From Prevotella sp. (lineage in GTDB: Bacteria; Bacteroidota; Bacteroidia; Bacteroidales; Bacteroidaceae), in assembly GCA_017477435.1 (NCBI GenBank), contig JAFUVV010000039.1, positions 1-50,485 on the forward strand: DNA of 50,485 nucleotides, read 5' to 3'. The position numbers and the translations under genes are program-made. This document shows positions 31,652-41,107 of the stretch, one piece after another. The first letter of the stretch is position 1. The number at the start of each line of letters is the position of its first letter. The notes under the pieces were generated by a model. It saw only the letters and a program-made list of their open reading frames with translations. It was not told the DNA's origin and did not search any database.

Positions 31652-32743
31652 CTATTCGAACTTGAAGCTATCGGGGAAGACAAGATTCTGAGTGATGTTG
31701 CCACCCTTCTCGTGTATCCACGACCTGAACGTCGTGTTGTCTTCTGTGAATTCGAATATTCGCGCACCATTTGGTTTCAGATGGTTATACACTGTGTCGC
31801 CACCACTGAATCTTCCGAAAAGAAGGAACATCTCTTTCCACTTCATAGCATAGTCGTTGTCGTGGTCATGACCGCATACAAGTGCTTTCACATCGTCCAT
31901 CTCTTTCATCGAGGTGAACAGGCCCGAGTTGATGTATGGCGGACAAGGCTCCTCTCCCAGATTACCTTTCATCAGACGGTGGAAGTGTCCTTCTCCGTCG
32001 TGTAACGAATCGATATACTCCGGAACAGGAATATGCATGAATGCCAAGGCAGGCACAGGGACGTCGCCATTCATCTTACGCAACCGTTCCGACCACTGGC
32101 GATACCAACCTATCTGATCGAAATGAACGTAATCGTAGCTCCATCCACCAATGTTCTTCAACGAAGTGCTGTCGCCTGAATCGAAAAGATAGAAAGCCCA
32201 TTTAGGCACCCCACCCTTCTCTGGAACGAGAGTGATGATATCGTTAGAATCGCCATAGATGCCTTCAATACCTCGGTTAATATTGTATGGCAACTTCTTT
32301 ATTTCCTCAAAAATATCATGACGACTCACACCGAACTGCCCATCGTGGTTGCCTAATGCAACGGCAAAGGGCACTTGATGATCGGAGGCCACGCTGAGTA
32401 TTTCCTTCATACTGGAAATAGCATCAATCTTATGTGAAGGATTACCGTCAGATATTATGTCACCAGTATGTATGAGGAAGTCAGGACGCTCACTCTCGAT
32501 GATCTCTGTCACAGCGTCGTACGACCGCTTGCTGCGTGCATCGCCAGCAATGTAGTGGGTGTCGGTAATCTGCATTATCTTGAATTTCCCGTTCCTGAAT
32601 CGGAACTCATGCGTCACCGTCTCCATGTCGATACGCTTGCCATCGGCATTACTCTCTGCAAGACTCTGCGCAAAAGGCACGTTCGCAGCTATTCCCGTAA
32701 GTCCCAGAGCTGCTGAGTTTTTCAAAAAAGTCCGTCTGTCCAT
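31652..32743 (-). CDS. Exported calcineurin-like phosphoesterase (Tat signal)
   Basis: 363 aa. The N-terminus MDRRTFLKNSAALGLTG is a twin-arginine signal, so the protein is likely exported folded. Metal motifs: 'ITDTHYIAGD', 'HTGDIISDGNP', 'GNHDG', 'VCGHDHDND'. Relatives are purple-acid-like phosphodiesterases or phosphatases. Downstream of ackA by 48 bases and upstream of the SGNH hydrolase, probably one transcript with pta-ackA. Confidence 0.88.
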   Translation of the reverse strand: MDRRTFLKNSAALGLTGIAANVPFAQSLAESNADGKRIDMETVTHEFRFRNGKFKIMQITDTHYIAGDARSKRSYDAVTEIIESERPDFLIHTGDIISDGNPSHKIDAISSMKEILSVASDHQVPFAVALGNHDGQFGVSRHDIFEEIKKLPYNINRGIEGIYGDSNDIITLVPEKGGVPKWAFYLFDSGDSTSLKNIGGWSYDYVHFDQIGWYRQWSERLRKMNGDVPVPALAFMHIPVPEYIDSLHDGEGHFHRLMKGNLGEEPCPPYINSGLFTSMKEMDDVKALVCGHDHDNDYAMKWKEMFLLFGRFSGGDTVYNHLKPNGARIFEFTEDNTTFRSWIHEKGGNITQNLVFPDSFKFE

Positions 32744-32791
32744 AATGATAGTTTCTTACTTAAGACACTTTAAACAAAAAAGAAAAGAGAA

Positions 32792-34000
32792 TTAGTCTAC
32801 CTGCTTTCCAGTGACTATTGCCATGGTGTCGCGTGCGATGACGATTTCCTCGTCGGTGGGTATCATCACGACTTTCACTTTTGAGTCGTCGGCCGAGAGG
32901 ATTTGTTCCTTCGAGCGTACGTGGTTGCGCTCGCGGTCCATCTTCACTCCGAGGTAGTCGAGTCCTTCGCAGCTGTCCCAGCGCACGCCTTCCTGGTTCT
33001 CGCCTACGCCGGCTGTCCAGACGATGATGTCGACTCCGTTCATTGCTGCGGCATAGGCGCCGATGTATTTCTTTATGCGGTAGTTGTACATTTGCAGTGC
33101 GAGATGAGCTCGTTCGTTGCCCTCGGCGTCGGCGTTTTCGATCTCTCTCATGTCGGAGCTCAGGCCTGTGATGCCCAATACGCCGCTTTGCTTATTGAGG
33201 AAGTCGGCCATCTCCTGCGGTGCCATGCCTGTCTTCTGCATGATGTATGTCACTGCGCTGGGGTCGATGTCACCGCTTCGGCTGCCCATCATCACTCCTG
33301 CGAGCGGTGTGAGACCCATTGAGGTATCGATGACCTTGCCGTACTTCACAGCTGCCACCGAGGCGCCGTTGCCTATGTGGCAGGTGATAATCTTTTGAGT
33401 CTTGATGTCTACACCAAGGAATTCGCACACACGATGACTCACGTAGCGGTGGCTGGTGCCGTGGAATCCGTAGCGGCGGACGTGGTATTTCTCATAAAAC
33501 TCATATGGCACACCATAGAGATATGCGTATGGAGGCATTGTTGAGTGGAATGCGTTATCGAACACCGTCACCTGCGGTACATCGGGCATGAGTGCGTCGA
33601 CGGCGCGGATGCCTTTCAGGTGGCCGGCATTGTGGACTGGTGCCAGGTCGCAGAGGCTCTCGATGCCGTCTTCCACGCTTTTGTCTACGAGGCAGCTCTT
33701 CTCGAAGAGGTCGCCGCCTTGCACGATGCGATGTCCCACTGCGTCTATCTCGTCGAGCGACTTGAGTGCGCCGATCTCGGGGTCGAGCAGGGTCTTGAAC
33801 ACGAAGTTGACGCCTTCCTTGTGGTCGGGCATGTCGTGCATGATTTTCTTTTTCTCGCCGTTGGGCAGGGTCAGCTTGAGGAATGCCTCGTCGAGCCCGA
33901 TGCGCTCAACGCCGCCTTGTGCCAACACCGACTCGTCATCCATGTTGTATAGTTTATACTTTATCGATGAAGAACCACAGTTCAATACTAAAATTTTCAT
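32792..34000 (-). CDS. ackA: Acetate kinase
   Basis: 402 aa, normal length. It makes ATP and acetate from acetyl phosphate. Seen: 'ILVLNCGSSSIKYKLY' at the N-terminus, 'RRYGFHGTSHRYVS', 'TCHIGNGASVAAV', 'MGLTPLAGVMMGSRSGDIDP', and 'VWTAGVGENQ': all family signatures. It lies 40 bases downstream of pta; the two form the fermentative acetate branch. Confidence 0.97.
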   Translation of the reverse strand: MKILVLNCGSSSIKYKLYNMDDESVLAQGGVERIGLDEAFLKLTLPNGEKKKIMHDMPDHKEGVNFVFKTLLDPEIGALKSLDEIDAVGHRIVQGGDLFEKSCLVDKSVEDGIESLCDLAPVHNAGHLKGIRAVDALMPDVPQVTVFDNAFHSTMPPYAYLYGVPYEFYEKYHVRRYGFHGTSHRYVSHRVCEFLGVDIKTQKIITCHIGNGASVAAVKYGKVIDTSMGLTPLAGVMMGSRSGDIDPSAVTYIMQKTGMAPQEMADFLNKQSGVLGITGLSSDMREIENADAEGNERAHLALQMYNYRIKKYIGAYAAAMNGVDIIVWTAGVGENQEGVRWDSCEGLDYLGVKMDRERNHVRSKEQILSADDSKVKVVMIPTDEEIVIARDTMAIVTGKQVD

Positions 34001-34040
34001 AATGACTATACTATATTAATGTAACATTTTCACTTCATTC

Positions 34041-35048
34041 TTATTTGGCATCCATTGCTTGGCAGGCGGTGATGGCGACCATGTAGTAGATGTCGTCGAC
34101 GGAGCATCCGCGTGATAGGTCGTTCACTGGGCGTGCGATGCCTTGCAGGATTGGTCCTATGGCGATGGCTCCGCCGAGTCGTTGCACGAGTTTGTAGCCG
34201 ATGTTTCCCACTTCGAGGTTTGGTGCTACGAGCACGTTTGCCTTTCCTGCTATGTCGCTGCCAGGGGTTTTTTTCTGTCCCACCGACGGCACGAGTGCAG
34301 CATCGGCCTGCATCTCGCCGTCTATTTTCAGTTCGGGAGCCATTTCGCGGGCCAGTGCTGTGGCTTCTATCACCTTGTCGACCACTTCGTGTTTGGCGCT
34401 GCCTTTAGTGGAGAAGCTCATCATTGCCACTCTTGGCTCGCTGAATCCTGCCACGCTCTTGGCCGTCTGTGCCGTGCACACGGCTATCTGAGCCAATTGG
34501 TTGGCATCGGGCATAGGTGTTACGGCCACGTCGCCCATTACCACCACTCCATTCTCGCCATACTGTGGCTGATTGGTGATGAGGAGCATTGCTCCGCTGA
34601 CGCATGTGATGCCCGGGGCACATTTGATTATCTGCAGCGCGGGGCGCAGTGTCTCGCCGGTGGTGCTCAGTGCTCCTGATATCTGTCCGTCGGCGCCTTC
34701 GGTCTTGATGATCATGCAGCCCAGGTAGAGAGGGTTCTTCACCAGTTCGCGTGCCTCTTCGATGGTCATGCCTTTCTTCTTGCGAAGCTCGGCCAGCAGG
34801 GTGGCATATTCCTCGCTCCGCGGATTGTTAAGCGGATCGATGATTGTGGCTTTCCCGATGTTCTCAAGTCCCCACTCCTTGGCGAGGGCAAAGATCTCGT
34901 CGGGGTTGCCGATGAGGATAATGTTGGCAAGATCGTCTGCCAGCACGCGGTCGGCAGCACGCAGAGTACGCTCCTCGGTTGCTTCGGGGAGAACGATGCG
35001 TTGCTTGTTGGCTTTTGCCCGAGCAACGATTTGTTGAAGTAAATCCAT
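34041..35048 (-). CDS. pta: Phosphate acetyltransferase
   Basis: 335 aa, the short form without the N-terminal regulatory domains. It converts acetyl-CoA and phosphate to acetyl phosphate. 'KQRIVLPEATEERTLRAAD' opening and 'MSFSTKGSAKHEVVDKV', 'GEMQADAAL', 'GYKLVQRLGGAIAIGPI' are signatures. First gene of the minus-strand acetate operon with a strong promoter at 35117-35147. Confidence 0.96.
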   Translation of the reverse strand: MDLLQQIVARAKANKQRIVLPEATEERTLRAADRVLADDLANIILIGNPDEIFALAKEWGLENIGKATIIDPLNNPRSEEYATLLAELRKKKGMTIEEARELVKNPLYLGCMIIKTEGADGQISGALSTTGETLRPALQIIKCAPGITCVSGAMLLITNQPQYGENGVVVMGDVAVTPMPDANQLAQIAVCTAQTAKSVAGFSEPRVAMMSFSTKGSAKHEVVDKVIEATALAREMAPELKIDGEMQADAALVPSVGQKKTPGSDIAGKANVLVAPNLEVGNIGYKLVQRLGGAIAIGPILQGIARPVNDLSRGCSVDDIYYMVAITACQAMDAK

Positions 35049-35116
35049 AGTTGTATTTATATTAATGATATGTATGCCAAATCGGGGGGCATTTCAGGTT
35101 AATGCTCCCGCGTCCG

Positions 35117-35147
35117 CAAAGTTACGAAAAGTTGAGTGTAAAACAAA
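35117..35147 (-). promoter_or_regulatory. pta promoter
   Basis: Minus strand: TTTG (35144-35147), 19 bases, TAACTTTG (35117-35124). Spacer end ACTTTTCG and downstream C match the DUF59 promoter. The leader before pta is about 65 bases and holds a small ATGCC...GGCAT dyad. Confidence 0.8.
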
Positions 35148-35210
35148 GGAAAAGAATCTTTTTTTCCGTTTATCCCAAATAGGTCATTTGACTTTATGAT
35201 AGAGCTGTGC

Positions 35211-35242
35211 TTGTTTTAGTCGGATTATCGGTTTTATCTTTG
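35211..35242 (+). promoter_or_regulatory. Orphan promoter upstream of a 22-bp array
   Basis: TTG (35211-35213), 21 bases, TATCTTTG (35235-35242), followed by GGAGG and a 17-codon frame only. No plus-strand gene follows before 41402; the four-unit array lies 230 bases downstream. It could start a small RNA or be decayed. Confidence 0.4.
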
Positions 35243-35475
35243 GAGGCATGGCAGACTACGTCAAGGAGATAACAGCGGTAAGATGGCAAAACAGGCGCTG
35301 ATATAGCATAAAGAGGGCTATTTCAATCTACAACATATCGTATCTCTGCCTGATGACCGATTCGGGTTTATTCGCCGAGACGGAATGACCACTTCAATGT
35401 CGAAGCTGCAAGTATAACCAGTTTAAGGCAAAATAAGCGCATGTTTCTTTTGCAGCTGCCGGCTCCTTTGCCTGC

Positions 35476-35563
35476 AGTACATGGCCCATGTACTCTCAGT
35501 ACAAAGCCTATGTACTCGGAGTACAGCGTTCATGTACTCACAGTACAAAGCCCATGTACTGCA
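35476..35563. repeat. Four-unit 22-bp AGTAC palindrome array
   Basis: Four 22-bp units, each AGTAC-N9-GTACT, with 3-base linkers CTC, CGG, CAC in that order between them, the same order as in the array at 43641. The centres vary (ATGGCCCAT, AAAGCCTAT, AGCGTTCAT, AAAGCCCAT). It lies in the 640-base gap between pta and the DUF3472 gene, which has no gene of its own. Confidence 0.9.
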
Positions 35564-35688
35564 GCCAGACAGTATCTCCTCCGCTGCCGAAAGGCTTTTC
35601 CTGCTTTGGCGTTTGTCCGTCGTGACACAAAAAAGAGAGCCTCCTGCCACGTTGGCAGAAGACCCTCAGCTTATGAAAAAGAAATCTA

Positions 35689-38600
35689 TTATCTGTTTAT
35701 TGTCTTCTTTCCGCTTTGTATGATCACTCCCTTCGCATCCTTTCCTACGCGCTGCCCCTGCAGGTTGTAGCGTGGCGAATCGGGGTCGGTCGTGCCGATA
35801 TTGACGGCATCGATGCCTGTCGGCTCGCTGAAGGTGAACGTCAGTTTGTCGAGGTCGCCCATGTCGGCTGTCTTAGGCAGGTAAACCTGGTTTGCCCCGA
35901 GACTTGCCACTGTCGACTTCTCCATTATCGGCGTTGTGCCGTCGGCGCTGAGTATGTAGTACTCGCCGGCGGTCATGTCGGTTCTGCCGAGGTAGTTGCC
36001 GAGCAGATTCTTTGTGTCGATCGGCTCTGCGACGTATGCCTTCACAGCGAGAGAGTAGGTAGTGGATGGAGAGCCGAGAAGGATGAGCGGCGTGCCGGCA
36101 GGTATCACCTCGGCTGAAGTCTCAACGGCGTCGATCACTCCGTCGGCATCAACTCCACGCACGGTGTATGCCTTCAGCCCCTCGGGCAGGGTGATGTCGA
36201 AGTCGTAATAGAGAGGTGCCAGTCCTGCAGCGTTGGTGGTGATGTCGAAGGTGTTCACTTCTTCGAGCCACCACTGGTTGGCTACCTCCGTCGTCAGTCC
36301 GTTGCGGCATGAGGTTTGCGATGCTGCTCCGAGACCGTAGGTGGCAGTTGTCGACGATGCGATGACATAGTGGAAACCGCCTTTGTCGTAGACGGCTGCC
36401 TTCACGGCCTCTTCTTTCTCTGTCACTTTCGGCGAGCCTGTCTTGTTTTCAATTAGTCCCATTGCTTTGCCTTGGACGTTGAGGAAGTAGTAGTCGTCTT
36501 TTCCCTTGAGCACCCATATCTGAGAGGCGTTGTCGCTTTTCGGTTCAGTTCTCAGTCCTAATCCATCGCGCAGCTGTGCCATAGGTGCTGCGGCGCGGTT
36601 GGAGTAGCAGGAATGAAGGCGGTAGGCTTTCGAGTCGGGCTGAAAGGTGATGCGGCCTTCTCCCGATTTCAGCGCATCTGCCACTTCTGCCATTTTCGAA
36701 ACACCGACGTTGCCATTGTTGTAGAGGTCGATGATCTCTTGCCTACGTGCGGGATCGGTGATGTATCCCACGCAGCCTTCGGGAGTGTCGAGCATTTTTC
36801 CGAGATTATCCACGTTTGCCGCGAAGTCTTTAAAAGCCTGTACGGCATTGCGGGCTTTGTCGGATTCCGACAGTGCCGGCTGCATGGTGATGTTGTCTAT
36901 CAGATTGAAATAGGCCGTGGCGGTGAGGCTGGAGTTCATCACCACGGTGTTGTTTATCGGGTCTACGGCAAGGTATTTGTTGTTCTTGCTGAAATAGAAC
37001 TTGTCGCCCGACAAATTCAGAGAGAATCCTACGGGGATGTCGGAAAGCACCGGGACGTTGGTCATGTCGAGGAATTTCTTCTCCGCAATGTTGTAGAGAT
37101 AGTATTCGTCGTCGCCGTCGAAGTGGACGATTGTCCAGTTTGTTGCGTTGTCGGTGTAGTCGATCGGTGTCTTGGCAGCATCGCTGGCCGAGGCTCTTGT
37201 AGCTCCCAGCACTGCCAGCTTTCCGTCTTTCACGGTGATAGACCCCATGCCGTTGGTATTTGTCAAGACATAGGCGTGAGCACCTCCGATGTGACGCATC
37301 AGGCCCACCTTCCTATATATGAGAGGCATCGACGTCTCTGCAAATTCCACGATGGCGTCGAACAGAGTCCCTGCCTCGGCACATGTCCCGTCGGCATATA
37401 CTGCCTTCAGCGGAGCCAGGTCGGCAGTGCGATATCCGTCGAGGTCGTTCTCGCTGTCGATAAGCGCTTTGGCGATGGTGAGCAGTTGAGGTAGCTTGGC
37501 ATTCTTGCGCAGCGACGCCGTTATCTTGTCGGGGCCGCCGCGATGGATAATGTCTTGACCATACATGAGTAGCATGGCATAGATGGATTCAGTAGTGATA
37601 TTGGGGCTACCGTTGTTATACACACGTTTCAGATTGTCGTATTCCACCTTGCGGAACGTGTACCCTGTGGAGTCGTTCACAGCGCTTTTGATGGTGTTCA
37701 TGATTGTTGTCGTGTTCGACGACTCTGCGAGTTTCGTGAATACTATGGAGCGTCCTTCGCCGACGATAGCACCTTCTACGTTTTTCCACAGACGGTCGAG
37801 ATTGATGGTGTCGACGGGGGTGAAGTCGCTTGTGGCAGGGACTGTGAATGTCTTCTGCTTTCCGTCGTTCACGACTCCATACCCTCCGGCCATCATCCAG
37901 AAGCAGTTGTCGTACTCCTCGGCAATGCCATGGTCGAAGTCGAGACGTCGGTCGCGCTGGTCGGGACGCAGTCTGCTCGGGTCGTAATAATATCCCGTCT
38001 TCACCTGGTTGCATGGATACCACTTGTTCGATCCTGCAGTCTTCATGAACGAGTTGCGATAGTACATCTTTCTGGGGAACGCGCCATTGTCGGGCGACCA
38101 GTTCTCGAGGAATGCTCCCCATCCCTCGAAGAAGTTGGTGTTTGCACTCTTCCGGTGGGTTGCCATGTAGTACCATTTGTCGTCGTTGGCCATTTTGTAC
38201 CACATGGTAACGAGTGTATAGTGATAGACGAAGGTGCTGTCGGAGCCGTCTGTTTTCTTGTAGTTGATGACCATGTCCTGTGGTCGTGCGGCCGTGAGTA
38301 TCTGTACCCACTCTCCCGGGCGCCACCAGTTGTCGCCTTCGCCATATTCGAGGAACGCTTGGCAGCCTGTTCCCTCTCCGCCGAAGCGACGGCAGTTCAC
38401 GTCGGGACTTGCGTCAAGCGTGCTCGACTTCAGGTATTCAGGCAGTGTGGGATTCTTGTCTGTATCGCCGCTGTCCCACATCGAGAAGAGCACGTTGTGG
38501 TAGAAATTGTCGTAGAAAGATGTTGTGTTCCCGCGTGGAGTCTGCAGTCCGAGGTATCCTCCTATGAAGTTCATCACGGAGTAGTAGGTGTTGATCTGCT

Positions 38601-39258
38601 CCATGTTGGCAGGTGTCATCACCTCCGTGTAGCACCATTCGTAGGCATCGCTTGATGGAGCGAGCGGGTCGGTGGGTTTCTGCCAGTTCAGATATGATGC
38701 CAGGGCGCTCTGTATGCGTGCTGTTGTGATGCCCTTTGAGCTTTCCCGCTTGAAGAGCCAGTACCATATCTCGGCAACGGCACGCGGTACGCTTGCCTGA
38801 TCTACGCACGACAGCTCAAGCCGGTACCACGTGTCTTCGGGGAACACCATGTCGGGAAGCAGGGCCAGTGTGTCGACACCGTTTCCTACGGTACACTTCA
38901 CCCGATTCACGAGCAGCGTGTCGCCGCTGACAGGATTGGATAGCACGAGTTGCATCGTGGGATACCTATTGTTGCGAGTCTTCATCACAAGGTCGGCCTT
39001 GACGTGTCCTTCGGGAATGTGAACGTAGTAGCACAGGTGCTGCTCGCCCACGGCTTCTGAAGGCTTCGTAGGGTAGGACAACAGTTTGGCATGCTGGTCG
39101 GAGCATTCCTTTGTGGCATGGCCGTCGATTTCGGCACTGTAGTTTTTGCCCCATATCGTGTCGGTCACGTTGCGATAGTTCTGTGCGTCGACAGTGGTAG
39201 CAAGGAGGGCAAGGAAAGCAAATGTCAAAAGATAGATTCGCTTCATGGTTTTTTTCAT
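35689..39258 (-). CDS. Secreted DUF3472/DUF5077 protein
   Basis: 1189 aa. Signal peptide of about 25 residues ('TTVDAQ'). Residues about 35-170 look like DUF5077 (beta-sandwich, 'CYYVHIPEGHVKADLVMKTR') and about 180-460 like DUF3472 ('FIGGYLGLQTP', 'EGTGCQAFLEYGEG', 'YYMATHRKSA'). A helical region, a lectin-like 'YYFLNVQGKAMG' region and the 'YYDFDITLPEGLKAYTV...PAGTPLILLG' module follow. The C-terminus 'PRYNLQGQRV...IIQSGKK' is a Prevotella-type tail. A carbohydrate-related role is likely but unproven. Starting at Met5 instead would change little. It is the longest minus-strand gene here and has its own promoter. Confidence 0.82.
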   Translation of the reverse strand: MKKTMKRIYLLTFAFLALLATTVDAQNYRNVTDTIWGKNYSAEIDGHATKECSDQHAKLLSYPTKPSEAVGEQHLCYYVHIPEGHVKADLVMKTRNNRYPTMQLVLSNPVSGDTLLVNRVKCTVGNGVDTLALLPDMVFPEDTWYRLELSCVDQASVPRAVAEIWYWLFKRESSKGITTARIQSALASYLNWQKPTDPLAPSSDAYEWCYTEVMTPANMEQINTYYSVMNFIGGYLGLQTPRGNTTSFYDNFYHNVLFSMWDSGDTDKNPTLPEYLKSSTLDASPDVNCRRFGGEGTGCQAFLEYGEGDNWWRPGEWVQILTAARPQDMVINYKKTDGSDSTFVYHYTLVTMWYKMANDDKWYYMATHRKSANTNFFEGWGAFLENWSPDNGAFPRKMYYRNSFMKTAGSNKWYPCNQVKTGYYYDPSRLRPDQRDRRLDFDHGIAEEYDNCFWMMAGGYGVVNDGKQKTFTVPATSDFTPVDTINLDRLWKNVEGAIVGEGRSIVFTKLAESSNTTTIMNTIKSAVNDSTGYTFRKVEYDNLKRVYNNGSPNITTESIYAMLLMYGQDIIHRGGPDKITASLRKNAKLPQLLTIAKALIDSENDLDGYRTADLAPLKAVYADGTCAEAGTLFDAIVEFAETSMPLIYRKVGLMRHIGGAHAYVLTNTNGMGSITVKDGKLAVLGATRASASDAAKTPIDYTDNATNWTIVHFDGDDEYYLYNIAEKKFLDMTNVPVLSDIPVGFSLNLSGDKFYFSKNNKYLAVDPINNTVVMNSSLTATAYFNLIDNITMQPALSESDKARNAVQAFKDFAANVDNLGKMLDTPEGCVGYITDPARRQEIIDLYNNGNVGVSKMAEVADALKSGEGRITFQPDSKAYRLHSCYSNRAAAPMAQLRDGLGLRTEPKSDNASQIWVLKGKDDYYFLNVQGKAMGLIENKTGSPKVTEKEEAVKAAVYDKGGFHYVIASSTTATYGLGAASQTSCRNGLTTEVANQWWLEEVNTFDITTNAAGLAPLYYDFDITLPEGLKAYTVRGVDADGVIDAVETSAEVIPAGTPLILLGSPSTTYSLAVKAYVAEPIDTKNLLGNYLGRTDMTAGEYYILSADGTTPIMEKSTVASLGANQVYLPKTADMGDLDKLTFTFSEPTGIDAVNIGTTDPDSPRYNLQGQRVGKDAKGVIIQSGKKTINR

Positions 39259-39386
39259 CGGGACGCTTTTTTCTGCCTCTCCCGGCGATGGTCCCTTTAT
39301 CGTCGGAGGCTTGTGTATTTTAGGTTTGTTAGTATATGTTCCTATGGCATTGTGGGCATTGATTTCTTCACAATTATTACGCCCTG

Positions 39387-39418
39387 CAAATTTATATAAT
39401 TATTTGATAAATCTGCAA
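39387..39418 (-). promoter_or_regulatory. Promoter of the DUF3472 gene
   Basis: Minus strand: TTG (39416-39418), 21 bases, TAAATTTG (39387-39394), about 130 bases before the start. Confidence 0.55.
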
Positions 39419-39453
39419 GCGAATGCCGATTTTTTTTTGTTATCAGCTATTTA

Positions 39454-40227
39454 TCATTTCGACATTTCGTGTGCCAGTACGCTCTCCAGCTGTTCTGCAG
39501 AGAGTTTTCTGCGTAGTTCTCCGTGTATAGCCACTGCGATGTGTCCTGTTTCTTCCGACACTACGACTGCGATGGCGTCGCTGTCCTGCGATATGCCGAG
39601 AGCGGCGCGATGCCGTAGTCCGAGCTCACGAGGGATGTTGAGGCTGTGCGACACTGGCAGTATGCATCCTGCTGCCTTCACCCGCTTGTGTGAGATGACC
39701 ATGGCACCGTCGTGCAGTGGGGAGTTCTTGAAGAATATGTTTTCGATGAGTCGTTGGTTGATGCGGGCATCAATCACGTCGCCGGTATCGACTATGTCGT
39801 TGAGTGCGATGGCCCGTTCTATCACGATGAGGCTTCCCACGCGTTTCTTGGCCATGTTCATGCATGCCATCACTATCGGGAGTATCGTCTCTTTGTCTTC
39901 CTCTTCTGGTCGGTCGCTGCTCGAGAAGAATTTCTTTATCGAGCGGAAGCGCTGGTGGGCACCGATGGTGTAGAGAAACTTTCGTATCTCTTCCTGGAAC
40001 AGGATGATTATGGCGAGGGCTCCCACGCTGACGAGTTTGTCGAGTATCGAGCCGAGCAGTCGCATCTCGAGTATCTGACTGACAAATAGCCAGATGAGCA
40101 TGAACACCATTATTCCGATGAACACGTTGAGCGAGCGGCTTTCTTTCATCAGACGATAGATGTAGTAGAGCATTGCTGCTACGAGCACTATGTCGATGAT
40201 GTCTTTTATTCCGATTACAAATGGCAT
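39454..40227 (-). CDS. cdaA: Diadenylate cyclase (membrane type)
   Basis: 257 aa. Three N-terminal transmembrane helices (about 10-80), then a DisA_N cyclase domain with DGA at 173-175 and RHR at 205-207, the catalytic motifs for joining two ATP into cyclic di-AMP. This second messenger controls osmolyte and envelope balance. It lies 4 bases downstream of folP, a pairing I recall from other Bacteroidetes. Confidence 0.95.
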   Translation of the reverse strand: MPFVIGIKDIIDIVLVAAMLYYIYRLMKESRSLNVFIGIMVFMLIWLFVSQILEMRLLGSILDKLVSVGALAIIILFQEEIRKFLYTIGAHQRFRSIKKFFSSSDRPEEEDKETILPIVMACMNMAKKRVGSLIVIERAIALNDIVDTGDVIDARINQRLIENIFFKNSPLHDGAMVISHKRVKAAGCILPVSHSLNIPRELGLRHRAALGISQDSDAIAVVVSEETGHIAVAIHGELRRKLSAEQLESVLAHEMSK

Positions 40228-40231
40228 GGCT

Positions 40232-41044
40232 TTAGTTGTTTTTGTTCATTTCGTTGTATATTCTTACAGCTTCTGCAGCCTCCTTCACGTCGTGCACTCT
40301 CAGTATGCTGGTGCCTTTCGTCAGTGCGATGGTGTTGGCGACTGTCGTAGCGTTGAGAGAGTTGTCGGGCGTGGTGTCGAGCAGGCGATATAGCATGCTT
40401 TTCCGCGATATGCCCACGAGGAGTGGCAGTCCGAGCACTCTCAAGGTGTCGATACCGGCAATCACCGCGTAGTTCTCCTCCAGTGTCTTGCCGAATCCGA
40501 ATCCTGGGTCGAGGATAATGTCTTTGGCACCCATGGCGTGCAGTTCTGCCGTTTCGCGTCCGAAGCGTTGCAGCATGGCTTCCACCGTTGCTTCCACCGA
40601 TGTGAGCACGTAGGGCACGCGCATCCTGCTGATGCATTCAAACATTGTCTCGCCGGAGCCGTCGTCGAACGTCCCTTCTGTCACGTCGTTCACCATGTCG
40701 GCACCCCATTCTTCCACTGCCCGTCGCGCCACTTGCGGTCGGAACGTGTCCACCGACACGATGGTCTCGGGGAAGTCGGCCTTGATGCGTCTGAGGGCCA
40801 TTTCCAGTCGGGAGAGTTCTTCGTCTTCGCTCGCTATATCGCCGCCGGGACGGGTGGAACATGCACCCACATCTATAATCGTTCCGCCTTGACTGAGTAT
40901 CTCGCTGGCGCGACGTGTCACTGCCTCCTCGCTCTCCACACGGCTGGCGGAGAAAAACGAGTCGGGTGTCACGTTCAGGATTCCCATCACGAGCGGACGG
41001 GACAGGTCGATGAGTCGGCCGCGGATGTTTATGGTCGTGTGCAT
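40232..41044 (-). CDS. folP: Dihydropteroate synthase
   Basis: 270 aa from the ATG at 41044, which puts 'LVMGILNVTPDSFF' near the N-terminus as expected; a longer frame starts upstream at 41125. It condenses p-aminobenzoate with the pterin pyrophosphate in folate synthesis and is the sulfonamide target. 'IIDVGACSTRPGG', 'SVDTFRPQVA', 'ILDPGFGFGKTLEENY' and 'VGISRKSML' are present. The usual 'LMHMxG' loop reads 'VLTSVEATVEAM' here; I believe this is normal in Bacteroidales. Coupled to cdaA. Confidence 0.94.
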   Translation of the reverse strand: MHTTINIRGRLIDLSRPLVMGILNVTPDSFFSASRVESEEAVTRRASEILSQGGTIIDVGACSTRPGGDIASEDEELSRLEMALRRIKADFPETIVSVDTFRPQVARRAVEEWGADMVNDVTEGTFDDGSGETMFECISRMRVPYVLTSVEATVEAMLQRFGRETAELHAMGAKDIILDPGFGFGKTLEENYAVIAGIDTLRVLGLPLLVGISRKSMLYRLLDTTPDNSLNATTVANTIALTKGTSILRVHDVKEAAEAVRIYNEMNKNN

Positions 41045-41099
41045 GGCGTCTTTTTGTCCTGAGACGAGGGCATGTTGCCCGCGCTGCGAATAGTCAGGG

Positions 41100-41107
41100 C
41101 AAAGATA
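41100..41107 (-). promoter_or_regulatory. Putative -7 box of folP-cdaA
   Basis: TATCTTTG on the minus strand, 55 bases before the folP start. No clear -33 box. The rest of the 357-base gap to murF shows only the divergent murF promoter. Confidence 0.45.

Noticed and set aside
35689-39258. Long plus-strand open frames opposite the DUF3472 and pta/ackA genes
   Set aside because: They are mirror frames of strongly coding GC-rich genes and show no family similarity.
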